64,000 nt of DNA, taken from positions 124,001 to 188,000 of the forward strand of contig NZ_CANNBM010000004.1 in the NCBI RefSeq assembly GCF_947502895.1. The letters are read 5' to 3'. Made by a program: the position numbers and the translations under genes. Source of the DNA: an uncultured Sulfitobacter sp. (GTDB lineage: Bacteria > Pseudomonadota > Alphaproteobacteria > Rhodobacterales > Rhodobacteraceae). Below the pieces are notes generated by a model. It was not told the origin of the DNA, searched no databases, and was given only the letters and a program-made list of their open reading frames with translations. Shown in pieces: positions 16,391 through 24,647 of the stretch; position 1 is the stretch's first letter, and each line of letters begins with the position of its first letter.

Positions 16391-17118
16391 TACGCGTCCT
16401 CCTGATGTTCGGCACCAAGGTAGGCCTCGCGCACGGCCTGACTGCCAAGGATCGCGGCTTTGTCGCCTTGTTCGATAATTTTACCGGCGTCCAGCACATA
16501 GACGTGGCTTGCCAGCGACAGCACCAGCCCAACGTTGTGTTCAATCAACAGGACCCCGCATCCCAACTCATCCGCGATGCGTCTGATAATCTGGGCCAGA
16601 TCGTCCGCTTCGGTTTCTGACATGCCTGCGGCGGGTTCATCCAGCAGCAGAAAGTCGGGCGCAAACATCAGCGCGCGGGCAATGCCAACGCGGCGTTCGT
16701 CAGTATAGGGCAATCCGGCGGCGGGCAGTTCGGCCAGATGTTCTGCCCCCATCCAGGTCAGCAGGCGCGTGGCCTCTTCCTCAGACGCGCGGCGGGAATG
16801 GCCAAGGCCGACACCCGTCACTGCAAGGTTGTCCAAAACATCCAAGCCCGTGAACAACCGCCCCGCCTGAAACGTGCGCGCAAGGCCGCGACGGCGGATA
16901 TCAAAAGGAGCTTTAGTATTGATGTTCTGACCATCCAGCATGACGATGCCAGAAGTCGGGTCCTGAAAGCCGGTGATGATATTGACGCAGGTGGTTTTGC
17001 CCGCACCGTTTGGGCCGATCAGCCCAACAATCTGCGATTTCTCGAGCGCAATCGTCACGTCATCCAGCGCCTTGAAGCCGCCGAATGCAACACTGATTGA
17101 ACTTAGCTCTAGTGACAA
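16390..17118 (-). CDS. LIV-type ABC transporter ATPase, LivG type
   Basis: About 242 residues if translation begins at TTG 17118 (LSLELSSISVAFGG); the open frame extends to 17229 but the added residues overlap the hydantoinase gene and lack family resemblance. The N-terminal LSSISVAFGGFKALDDV, Walker A GPNGAGKTT and Walker B DFLLLDEPAAGM are present. The signature region is degenerate: LPYTDERRVGIARAL instead of the usual LSYGQQRRLEIARAL, a variation known in LivG-like proteins. The exact start is uncertain. Confidence 0.88.
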   Translation of the reverse strand: MSLELSSISVAFGGFKALDDVTIALEKSQIVGLIGPNGAGKTTCVNIITGFQDPTSGIVMLDGQNINTKAPFDIRRRGLARTFQAGRLFTGLDVLDNLAVTGVGLGHSRRASEEEATRLLTWMGAEHLAELPAAGLPYTDERRVGIARALMFAPDFLLLDEPAAGMSETEADDLAQIIRRIADELGCGVLLIEHNVGLVLSLASHVYVLDAGKIIEQGDKAAILGSQAVREAYLGAEHQEDA

Positions 17119-17188
17119 AATCTCACCCTTTTGATTTTTTGGCGCTGCGGCTGCCCCGAATTGAGGCAGCCGCAAGGTTGACGTTTGA

Positions 17189-19144
17189 TCAGGACCAATG
17201 CGCAACGCTGCGCCGCTCAAAACTCTCACGGAACTGCGCGATGGTTTTGGGCAATGGATCGCCAGTTTCCCAATCGAGGATCACCGCATAACGCCGCACC
17301 GCGTCCATCGAGTTGATCTCACCCTTGCGATACATCTCGGCGACTTCCTCAGGGTCTGAGCGCGCCCAAGCAACGCGGTTTGCGCGGATGTGCGCCCTCA
17401 GCTTTTCGGTCTCAGCCTCATCGACCTCGTATTCGCAAAGATCCGCGTCGATCTCTTTGATCACCACGCCGTAATCCAGCGCGGCCCGCTCAACAGAAAC
17501 ATAATCGTCGACTACGTCCGTCAATACGGCTTCGGTTGTGCGATCCATCGGATCCCCAAAGCCGCCACCGCCCGCCGTGGGCCGCGCAAAGGTGTCGCCG
17601 GAATACATCGGGAAGTCCGAGAAGACCGAACCGAGCCATTCAGGCGTGTCAGACTCTGCCCGCTGGATGGTCAAACCATGCGGCATCGACGGCAACCCGC
17701 CATCTACGCCCCAAACTACTGCCCGTTCACGGTCACAGACATAGGACATGACCGACTTTTCACTCTCCAGCAGCAGTGAGGTTTTCTGCACCCCAGTGCC
17801 CCCACGCCAGCGGCCCGGTCCGGCGCTGTCTTGCTTGATCTGGAACTCCAGCGTGCGTGTGGGGTTTACCCGCTCGTTCCCTTCATTGGGCTGAGACATC
17901 AGACCAGTGCCGAAGCACGCCGTGGTGACGTCGCTGCCGTCCTTGCCGCGACGACCACCCCAGCCACCGGGCAGCCACTCATAGAACATGAACGTGGCGT
18001 CTTCTTCACGGCGTTTGTCCGTGCCACCTGCCAGCAGGTATTCAAGGTTGAACGCGCAGGCGATGGCGCGCTCTGGAATGATCTCAGACCACATCTCAAA
18101 AACGGAATTCATGATTTTTTCAAACGGCATCAAGAAACCCGTGACTGCGACGGGCCACTGCGCGCTGACCACCGAGTTTTCCGGTGCCTCAACAGAAATC
18201 ATGCGGTAAAAGCCCGAATTCAACGGCAGGTCAGGAAAGAAGGTCTTCATCCCAGCAACCACAGCCGAGAATGTCGCGCCGGGGGCGGAGTTGTACATCG
18301 ACCCAATCGTTGGGTGGCTGCCCTCAAAATCATAGTGAATTTGATCGCCTTTGATCGTCATCTTGATGTGGATCGGGATCATGCCTTCACCACCCGATGG
18401 ATCGCGGTCGATATAATCGACAGATTCCCACGTCCCGTCCGGCAGCGCTGCAATGCGCTGGCGCACGGCGCGCTCGACGTAATCCTGTACTTCGTTCATG
18501 CCTTGAGTGACAGCCGCACGGCCATATTTGCGCACCAGACGCAGGATTTCGCGTTCGGCCACTTGAGTGGCTTGCGCTTGCGAATGAATGTCCCCGATGA
18601 TCGACGCAGGATCACGGGTGTTGTTGGCGATCAGGTTCGCCACGTCGGAACAGAAATCCCCCGCGCGGAACAGCCGGACCGGGGTGATGCGCACCGCCTC
18701 GCGGAACATATCCTTGGCCGTCACATCAAACGAGCCGGGGACAGAGCCACCCAGATCAGACCAGTGGCCGTTGGATTGCGAAAATCCAATCAGCTCGTCT
18801 TCGTCAAAGATCGGGCGCACAAGGCGCACGTCGCTGAAGTGTGTCCCCCCTGCATAGGGGTCGTTGATGGCGTAGACATCGCCCGGCATCATGTCGCCCT
18901 TAAAGACGCGGATCACGTCCTTGCAGGTAAAGTGCAGCGTGCCAACGTGCACCGCGATGTCATCATTGCCTTGCGCGACGGAGTTGCCCTCGGCGTCATG
19001 CAACGCGTTAGAGAAATCGCGGTTGTAGATCACAAAGGAATAACAGGTACGCAGCATCTGTTCGGCCATTTGGTCCACAGATGTAATGAATGAGTTCTTG
19101 AGAACCTCAAAGGTGACGGGGTCTAGGGCTTTTGAATCACTCAT
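17189..19144 (-). CDS. hyuB: Hydantoinase B/oxoprolinase family subunit
   Basis: 651 residues, full family length. N-terminal DPVTFEVLKNSFITSVDQMAEQ, the metal-ligand region GNDDIAVHVGTLHFT and NDPYAGGTHFSDV, and a Gly-rich C-terminal RPTAGGGGFGDPMDR are all characteristic. With the A subunit, four bases upstream, it forms an ATP-dependent amidohydrolase of the N-methylhydantoinase/5-oxoprolinase type; acetophenone and acetone carboxylases share the fold, so the substrate is open. The adjacent importer suggests the substrate is taken up from outside. Confidence 0.9.
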   Translation of the reverse strand: MSDSKALDPVTFEVLKNSFITSVDQMAEQMLRTCYSFVIYNRDFSNALHDAEGNSVAQGNDDIAVHVGTLHFTCKDVIRVFKGDMMPGDVYAINDPYAGGTHFSDVRLVRPIFDEDELIGFSQSNGHWSDLGGSVPGSFDVTAKDMFREAVRITPVRLFRAGDFCSDVANLIANNTRDPASIIGDIHSQAQATQVAEREILRLVRKYGRAAVTQGMNEVQDYVERAVRQRIAALPDGTWESVDYIDRDPSGGEGMIPIHIKMTIKGDQIHYDFEGSHPTIGSMYNSAPGATFSAVVAGMKTFFPDLPLNSGFYRMISVEAPENSVVSAQWPVAVTGFLMPFEKIMNSVFEMWSEIIPERAIACAFNLEYLLAGGTDKRREEDATFMFYEWLPGGWGGRRGKDGSDVTTACFGTGLMSQPNEGNERVNPTRTLEFQIKQDSAGPGRWRGGTGVQKTSLLLESEKSVMSYVCDRERAVVWGVDGGLPSMPHGLTIQRAESDTPEWLGSVFSDFPMYSGDTFARPTAGGGGFGDPMDRTTEAVLTDVVDDYVSVERAALDYGVVIKEIDADLCEYEVDEAETEKLRAHIRANRVAWARSDPEEVAEMYRKGEINSMDAVRRYAVILDWETGDPLPKTIAQFRESFERRSVAHWS

Positions 19145-19148
19145 TATC

Positions 19149-21176
19149 TTACTCCTGCACTCGGATGAGAATGTTCATGTATTGGTCGACCTCAGCGGTC
19201 GTGTTCGGCGGGATCACGGTGGTTGAGTCGAACTGCTCAACAATCGCGGGGCCGTCGAACGTGGCACCTGCGCTCAGGTTGTCACGCTCAAAGATCATCG
19301 CCGTATGGGCTTTGCCGTTGAACCAGACATCGCGTGTGACGTCGGTTGTTGGCGTGTTATTGACGACCTTCTGGGTTTGAAGCTCGGCCTTGGGGACCAT
19401 GCCCGTGGCGGTGAGACCAACGCGGAAGATCGACACTGGCGCGTCATCGCGACGGTAGTTGAACTCGCGCTCATGCTCTTTGTGGAACCCGTCGACCAGC
19501 GTCTCGATATCCGTGACTTTGGCAGGGGCCGTGACGGCAAGTGAGCGCCACTGACCTTGGTACATCATTTCAACTGTGCGCTGCGTGACGATGTCTTTGG
19601 CGGCCACACCCTCATGCTTGAGACGCTCTGCGGCCATCGCCTCGAGACGGCCAAAGGCGGCTTCGATATCTGCAGGATTGGTATCCGATGCCGCAGCCAT
19701 AAAGCTTTCAGAGAAATCGTGTTGGATATCCACCAGCAGACAGCCCAAAGCAGAGGTCACTCCTGGGTTCGGCGGAATGATCACCGTGGGGATGGACAGT
19801 TCCTTAGCAATTGCAGCGCCGTGCAATGCGCCCGCGCCGCCAAAGGCCACAAGTGCAAAGTCGCGGGGGTCATAACCGCGAGAGATCGAGAGCAAACGCA
19901 CCGCATTTGCCATGTTGGCGTTTGCGACGGCAACGATGGCTTCGGCGGCCTCATGCAGCTCCATCCCAAAGGGCCCAGCAACGGAGTCCTTTACCGAGGC
20001 TTCGGCCAGCTTGGGATCAAGCGTGATCTTACCCCCCGCCAGCGACGTGCCCAACCGACCCAGAACAACGTTCGCGTCAGTGTTCGTCGCGACTTCATTG
20101 CCGTTTTTGTAACAGGCAGGCCCCGGGAACGCGCCCGCAGACTGCGGGCCATTGCGCAATGAGCCGCCTTCGTCTTTCCAGGCCAGCGACCCGCCGCCTG
20201 CACCGATTGTCAAAACCTCAATAGAAGGGAACCGGATCGGGTAGCCATATTCGATGTACCAGTCTTTGGTGACGCGCGATTTGCCTTCATAAACCAGTGA
20301 CACATCCGTACTGGTGCCGCCCATGTCGAAACCGATGGAGTTTTCAAACCCACAGAGGTTGCCGATAAAGCGACTGGCAATCGCTCCCGCTGCAATGCCA
20401 GAGCCTGCCAGACGGGCAGCAAAGTCTTTTACACTGGCAGGTGTCATCACGCCGCCACCTGTATGCAACAGCAGCAGATCCCGTTCGTAGCCTCCGTCAG
20501 ACAGCTTGCCTTCAAGCCGCTCGACATAGTCGACAACTGACGGTGACACGACGGCATTGGCCATCGTGGTAGAGAACCGCTCGTGCTCAAAAATCTCTGG
20601 CAAAACCTGCGAGGAAATGGACACAGGAATGTCGGGCATCACGCTGAGCAGAATTTCCCGCATCCGCGCCTCGTTAGCCCCATTGGTGTAGGAATTCATG
20701 AAACACACTGCCACCGAGGCCACATTGCGCTTTTTCAAAATATTGGCGACGCGCAGCGCGTCTTCTTCATTCAGTTTTTCCAACACGGCGCCATTCGCAT
20801 CAACGCATTCGCGCACCGTCAGGCGGTCGCGGCGCGGGATGTAAGGCTTGGCCACGTCCTTATAGGTGTCCCAAAGGTCTTCTTTATTGGCGCGGCGAAT
20901 TTCGACCACGTCACGGAACCCGTCGGTGCAGATCATCGCTGAGCGCGCCAAGTTCCGGGTAATCAAAGCGTTGGTAGCAACCGTCGTACCATGCGAAAAC
21001 ATCGAGACCGTGCTCAGGTCGATGTTGCCTTGATCGATCCCGTTCAGAATGGCAACCATCGGATCATCTGGTGTTGATGCAGTCTTCTCGATGCGGATCG
21101 CGCCTGAAGTTTCATCCATGATGACGACGTCTGTAAACGTCCCACCTACGTCCACGGCTACTCTGGTATTCTTCAT
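19149..21176 (-). CDS. hyuA: Hydantoinase A/oxoprolinase family subunit
   Basis: 675 residues from ATG 21176, chosen because AAGGA lies seven bases upstream; ATG 21191 would add five residues. The N-terminal VAVDVGGTFTDVVI phosphate-binding loop and the second ASKHA segment IGFDMGGTSTDVSLV define the ATPase fold. It drives ring opening together with the B subunit. Transcribed after the AraC-type regulator on the same strand and before hyuB, forming a likely eight-gene unit with the LIV importer. Confidence 0.9.
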   Translation of the reverse strand: MKNTRVAVDVGGTFTDVVIMDETSGAIRIEKTASTPDDPMVAILNGIDQGNIDLSTVSMFSHGTTVATNALITRNLARSAMICTDGFRDVVEIRRANKEDLWDTYKDVAKPYIPRRDRLTVRECVDANGAVLEKLNEEDALRVANILKKRNVASVAVCFMNSYTNGANEARMREILLSVMPDIPVSISSQVLPEIFEHERFSTTMANAVVSPSVVDYVERLEGKLSDGGYERDLLLLHTGGGVMTPASVKDFAARLAGSGIAAGAIASRFIGNLCGFENSIGFDMGGTSTDVSLVYEGKSRVTKDWYIEYGYPIRFPSIEVLTIGAGGGSLAWKDEGGSLRNGPQSAGAFPGPACYKNGNEVATNTDANVVLGRLGTSLAGGKITLDPKLAEASVKDSVAGPFGMELHEAAEAIVAVANANMANAVRLLSISRGYDPRDFALVAFGGAGALHGAAIAKELSIPTVIIPPNPGVTSALGCLLVDIQHDFSESFMAAASDTNPADIEAAFGRLEAMAAERLKHEGVAAKDIVTQRTVEMMYQGQWRSLAVTAPAKVTDIETLVDGFHKEHEREFNYRRDDAPVSIFRVGLTATGMVPKAELQTQKVVNNTPTTDVTRDVWFNGKAHTAMIFERDNLSAGATFDGPAIVEQFDSTTVIPPNTTAEVDQYMNILIRVQE

Positions 21177-21264
21177 GTCTGCATCCTTCAAAAGACAATA
21201 GGGTACTGGGCAGGCACCAGCGAAAGCCGGTCCAACTCAGGAATTTTCGTTTGTTAGGTATGGG

Positions 21265-22227
21265 TTAGGGCGGTGCCGCCTGCTGGTTATGCTGCGCGGC
21301 CTTGCGCGTTTCTGTCGGCGTACAGCCAAACTGGGCACGGTATGCCTTGTTGAACTGCGACTGGTCCGAGAACCCCCAACGGTGGGCGATCTCGGCGATG
21401 GTTATAGACCCTTCCACACAGAGATCTTCGCGGGCCCGTACCAAGCGTTTCTCGCGGATAAACCCGGAAACCGATTTGTCTGACCCTGAGAACAACTGCT
21501 GCAGATACCGCTGCGAGACATTGCAGGCTTCTGCCACAAGGCCGGAGGACAGATCCTCGTTGCTGAGGTTACTGCGAATAAATTGCTCTGCGCGATGCAG
21601 ATGCGCGGCACGGATCGTAGAGGTTTCGCTATCAAGCACCCGATCATCTTTGCGGATTGCCAAGCACAACAGATCAAGGATGTGCATACCCGCCGCAGCA
21701 CGTGCAGTCTCATCCAGGAAATCAACGTGCTGCGCTGTTGTCTTGACCGTATCGAGGAAATAATTTGCAACACCCTCTGTGCCATCAAAGCTTAGCGCCC
21801 CCAAACGGTCCGTTGGCCCGATCCGTGCGCGCACACTTTCTGAGGACACTTTCAGCACCAACAGCTCATTTGTTTGCTCGTGCCAGAACTCATAGGGCAG
21901 GTCGCCCCGTTCAACCAAAAACTCACCGGGCGAACAGGTCGCGTGGCGTGCGTTCTGATTAAAGCCAACATTCCCCAACCTAGGAATGGTGATCAGCAGG
22001 CTGCTTTCGACTTCGTCCAGAAAGTGCCGCTTGTGCCGCTTATAAAGAATGCCATCGCAACGCATTTGTGAAAGGCCAACAATGCCAAGGCTCCACGTGT
22101 TAAGATCCCCCGCAAAGGACTGGTCGTTGGTCATCGTTGTCTCAAGGGGAAAGAACGTGTCAGAGACAGCCGCCTGCCACTGAGTGGCAGTCATGCGCTT
22201 GTTCGCAGCTTGATCCTTCTGGCTCAT
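21265..22227 (-). CDS. AraC family transcriptional regulator
   Basis: 320 residues from ATG 22227 (MSQKDQAANK), with a G-rich ribosome site upstream; the open frame reaches 22332. The N-terminal half resembles the AraC-binding-like ligand domain and the last 100 residues hold two HTH motifs (SSGLVAEACNVSQRYLQQLF and TIAEIAHRWGFSDQSQFNKA). It lies upstream of hyuA on the same strand and is divergent from the aminotransferase, so it probably controls both sides of this locus. Confidence 0.88.
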   Translation of the reverse strand: MSQKDQAANKRMTATQWQAAVSDTFFPLETTMTNDQSFAGDLNTWSLGIVGLSQMRCDGILYKRHKRHFLDEVESSLLITIPRLGNVGFNQNARHATCSPGEFLVERGDLPYEFWHEQTNELLVLKVSSESVRARIGPTDRLGALSFDGTEGVANYFLDTVKTTAQHVDFLDETARAAAGMHILDLLCLAIRKDDRVLDSETSTIRAAHLHRAEQFIRSNLSNEDLSSGLVAEACNVSQRYLQQLFSGSDKSVSGFIREKRLVRAREDLCVEGSITIAEIAHRWGFSDQSQFNKAYRAQFGCTPTETRKAAQHNQQAAPP

Positions 22228-22425
22228 CCAATATCCCCCAGACACAATTGACTTATGTGTTGCTGACAACCTAGCACCGTTCCAGCCAACCACTTTGGCA
22301 AAAAACGCACAAACTCTTGTGTCACTGGTCATATTGCGCGCATCATCGGGAATGTTCGTGTCTTCAAAGGTCAGAGAACACCGAGAAAATTAAAATTAAA
22401 ACAATGTTTTATTGGTGCATTTGGT

Positions 22426-22488
22426 AGGTTCACAACCTGAAAATGTGACGTCAGTTTGTAAAAGGGAAGGTTGCCGAAATCTCAACCT
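22426..22488. promoter_or_regulatory. Two AGGTT-AACCT inverted repeats between divergent genes
   Basis: The region 22228-22755 between the AraC gene and the aminotransferase has no gene. It contains AGGTT-CAC-AACCT (22426-22438) and AGGTTG-N9-CAACCT (22468-22488), 42 bases apart, roughly four helix turns. They are candidate operators for the AraC-type regulator; AraC proteins more often use direct repeats, so this is tentative. The segment around 22387-22415 is very AT-rich. Confidence 0.35.
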
Positions 22489-22755
22489 GAGCGGGATTAA
22501 GCCTCTTTTCACCCCAAATCTGACCGCAGCTACACCACGAAAACATGGCCAGTTTGCACAGAATCACAAGATGGGACCAACCGTCAGCCAAGGCACTATT
22601 TCTGCTAGTCGCTCCAGGACGAAAACGCCTGTCTCACTCGCATGCGCTCTAGGCGCTGTGAGCAAAACTGCTTGCTAACTGAGAGAAAGGGGCGATAGCT
22701 TTTAGGAAATTGCGCGGCCCCTCGTGGTCTGCAAAACGCAAACTTTAAGAAAGTG

Positions 22756-24138
22756 ATGCCTGCCATGGATATGCGACCAAACTCAGACGAAGCCCGTGAT
22801 ATTGCATACCATTTTCACGGCTATACTAATGCTCAGTCCCACGCAGAAACCGGCCCGCTGATCATTGAAGAGGGCGAGGGAATCTACGTCACGGACACAC
22901 ATGGCAACCGCTATATTGAGGGCATGTCCGGCCTGTGGAGCGTCGCTGTTGGCTTCAACGAACAGCGTCTGGTGGACGTCGCCAACCAGCAAATGCAGAA
23001 GCTGCCTTTCTATCACAACTTCTCGCATCGCTCTCACGGGCCTGCCATTGATTTGGCCGAAAAGTTGATTGAAATCGCGCCCGTCCCAATGAGCAAGGTT
23101 TTCTATACCAACTCCGGCTCTGAGGCGAATGACACGATTGTCAAAATGGTTTGGTATCGTTCAAACGCGCTCGGGAAGCCTGAGAAAAAGAAGATCATTT
23201 CCCGCCTGCGGGGCTATCACGGCGTGACAGTTGCCTCTGCATCAATGACGGGTCTGCCCTACAATCACAAATCTTTCGATTTGCCAATGGAAGGTATCCT
23301 ACACACCACTTGCCCGCACTATTGGCGCGAAGGTCGAGATGGTGAAAACGAGGAGGCCTTTGCTACCCGTTGTGCCCAAGACCTTGAAGATATGATCCAA
23401 GCCGAAGGCCCTGACACAGTTGCCGCGTTCATCGCAGAACCTGTTATGGGCGCAGGCGGTGTTGTTGTGCCACCCGCCACCTACTGGCAGAAAATCCAGG
23501 CCGTTTTGGCCAAGTACGACATCCTGCTGATCGCAGACGAAGTGATCTGCGGTTTTGGGCGCACGGGGAACATGTTTGGCTCTACAACCTTTGACATCAA
23601 GCCTGACATCCTGACGATGTCCAAGCAGATCACCTCCAGCTATTTCCCGTTCTCGGCCTTCATGATCAACGATCGTGTGTATGATCCTATCGCCGAGGAA
23701 AGTGGCCGAATTGGTGTGCTGGGCCATGGCTATACGGGGGGCGGCCATCCTGTTGGGGCCGCAGTGGCACTGGAAAACATCAAGATCATCGAGGAACGTG
23801 ATCTGGTCGCCAATGCCGCTGAGCGCGGCGTGGATTTGCAGGCAGGGCTGGCTGAACTTACGTCTCATCCCCTCGTCGGAGAGGCCCGCGGCATTGGCCT
23901 GATCGGGGCGCTTGAACTGGTCGCACCTGAGGGGAGGGCAGACGAATTTGTTCCAGGGAAACTAGGTGCTCGTATGAACGCAATCATGCTGCGCAACGGC
24001 TTGGTTTCGCGCAATATGATTGACGCGATGGCGTTTTGCCCGCCGTTGATCGTGGGCGCAAATGAACTGGATGAAATTATCCGGATTACAACAAAAAGCC
24101 TGAAAGAGCTGGCTGCTGAAATAGACGGGACAGCCTAG
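22756..24138 (+). CDS. Class III PLP-dependent aminotransferase
   Basis: 460 residues from ATG 22756 (a GTG one codon earlier and an ATG at 22765 are alternatives). The fold-type I omega-aminotransferase signature is clear: SGSEANDTIVK, the DEVICGFGRTG motif and the PLP lysine in LTMSKQITSSYFP. Such enzymes transfer amino groups from omega-amino acids or amines to pyruvate or 2-oxoglutarate. Its divergent position beside the AraC-hydantoinase-importer unit suggests it handles an amine released from the imported compound; the actual substrate is unknown. Confidence 0.9.
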   Translation: MPAMDMRPNSDEARDIAYHFHGYTNAQSHAETGPLIIEEGEGIYVTDTHGNRYIEGMSGLWSVAVGFNEQRLVDVANQQMQKLPFYHNFSHRSHGPAIDLAEKLIEIAPVPMSKVFYTNSGSEANDTIVKMVWYRSNALGKPEKKKIISRLRGYHGVTVASASMTGLPYNHKSFDLPMEGILHTTCPHYWREGRDGENEEAFATRCAQDLEDMIQAEGPDTVAAFIAEPVMGAGGVVVPPATYWQKIQAVLAKYDILLIADEVICGFGRTGNMFGSTTFDIKPDILTMSKQITSSYFPFSAFMINDRVYDPIAEESGRIGVLGHGYTGGGHPVGAAVALENIKIIEERDLVANAAERGVDLQAGLAELTSHPLVGEARGIGLIGALELVAPEGRADEFVPGKLGARMNAIMLRNGLVSRNMIDAMAFCPPLIVGANELDEIIRITTKSLKELAAEIDGTA

Positions 24139-24598
24139 GTGTCGCCTCTTTCTGAAATTCCGTTCTTTTGGCACCCGCAGGTCTCGATTTATCACAGGCT
24201 GCGTAAACAAGGGAATGCCGTGCAGCAGATGATGTTCCTTTGCCAAGAAGGAGAGCATTTGGATCGGCTTGTTTTCAAAGGTTTACAGCGACGATTGCGG
24301 TTCAGAGCTGATCTAAAATGATCGAAATCAGATAAAATCTTGGCCGAGTGGAAGTTTGCTAATTGGTTTTTACGGCTGCGGTCCTGCAGACGCCGCGAAG
24401 ATCTGATTTCTGCTCTGGTGCGTTTCACTGTAGATGCCGCATATGAAAAGCAGTGGTTGGCTGCGCGGACGGCAAGATCAGCTTTGTCCGCATAGCGGAC
24501 ATCTATCTTTGGGTTCCCAACATTCGTCTCCTTAGCTTCGTGAAACGGCTACCAAACCTGACGACCGCAAGCCGTTTCTCTAAGTGCCCGCAAAGGAA
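24139..24598. other. Gap without recognisable gene
   Basis: About 460 bases between the aminotransferase and the gyrA terminator. Open frames are short and lack ribosome sites or known motifs. The stretch GTCCGCATAGCGGACAT at 24486-24502 is a small dyad. No mobile element end was found. Confidence 0.45.
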
Positions 24599-24629
24599 AA
24601 TGAGCCGCTTCATTGATGAGCGGCTCATT
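24599..24629 (-). terminator. Rho-independent terminator of gyrA
   Basis: A perfect 11-base stem AATGAGCCGCT/AGCGGCTCATT with a nine-base loop. On the minus strand the stem is followed by TTTTCCTTT, and it starts 19 bases beyond the gyrA stop. Confidence 0.88.
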
Positions 24630-24647
24630 CTATTTCTTGACTAAAGC

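Noticed and set aside
17831..19093. 420-codon open frame on the plus strand
   Set aside because: Lies fully antisense to hyuB, which has all family motifs; composition is a codon-bias shadow.
22228..22755. Riboswitch in the leader of the aminotransferase
   Set aside because: No known aptamer core was recognised; only short dyads are present.
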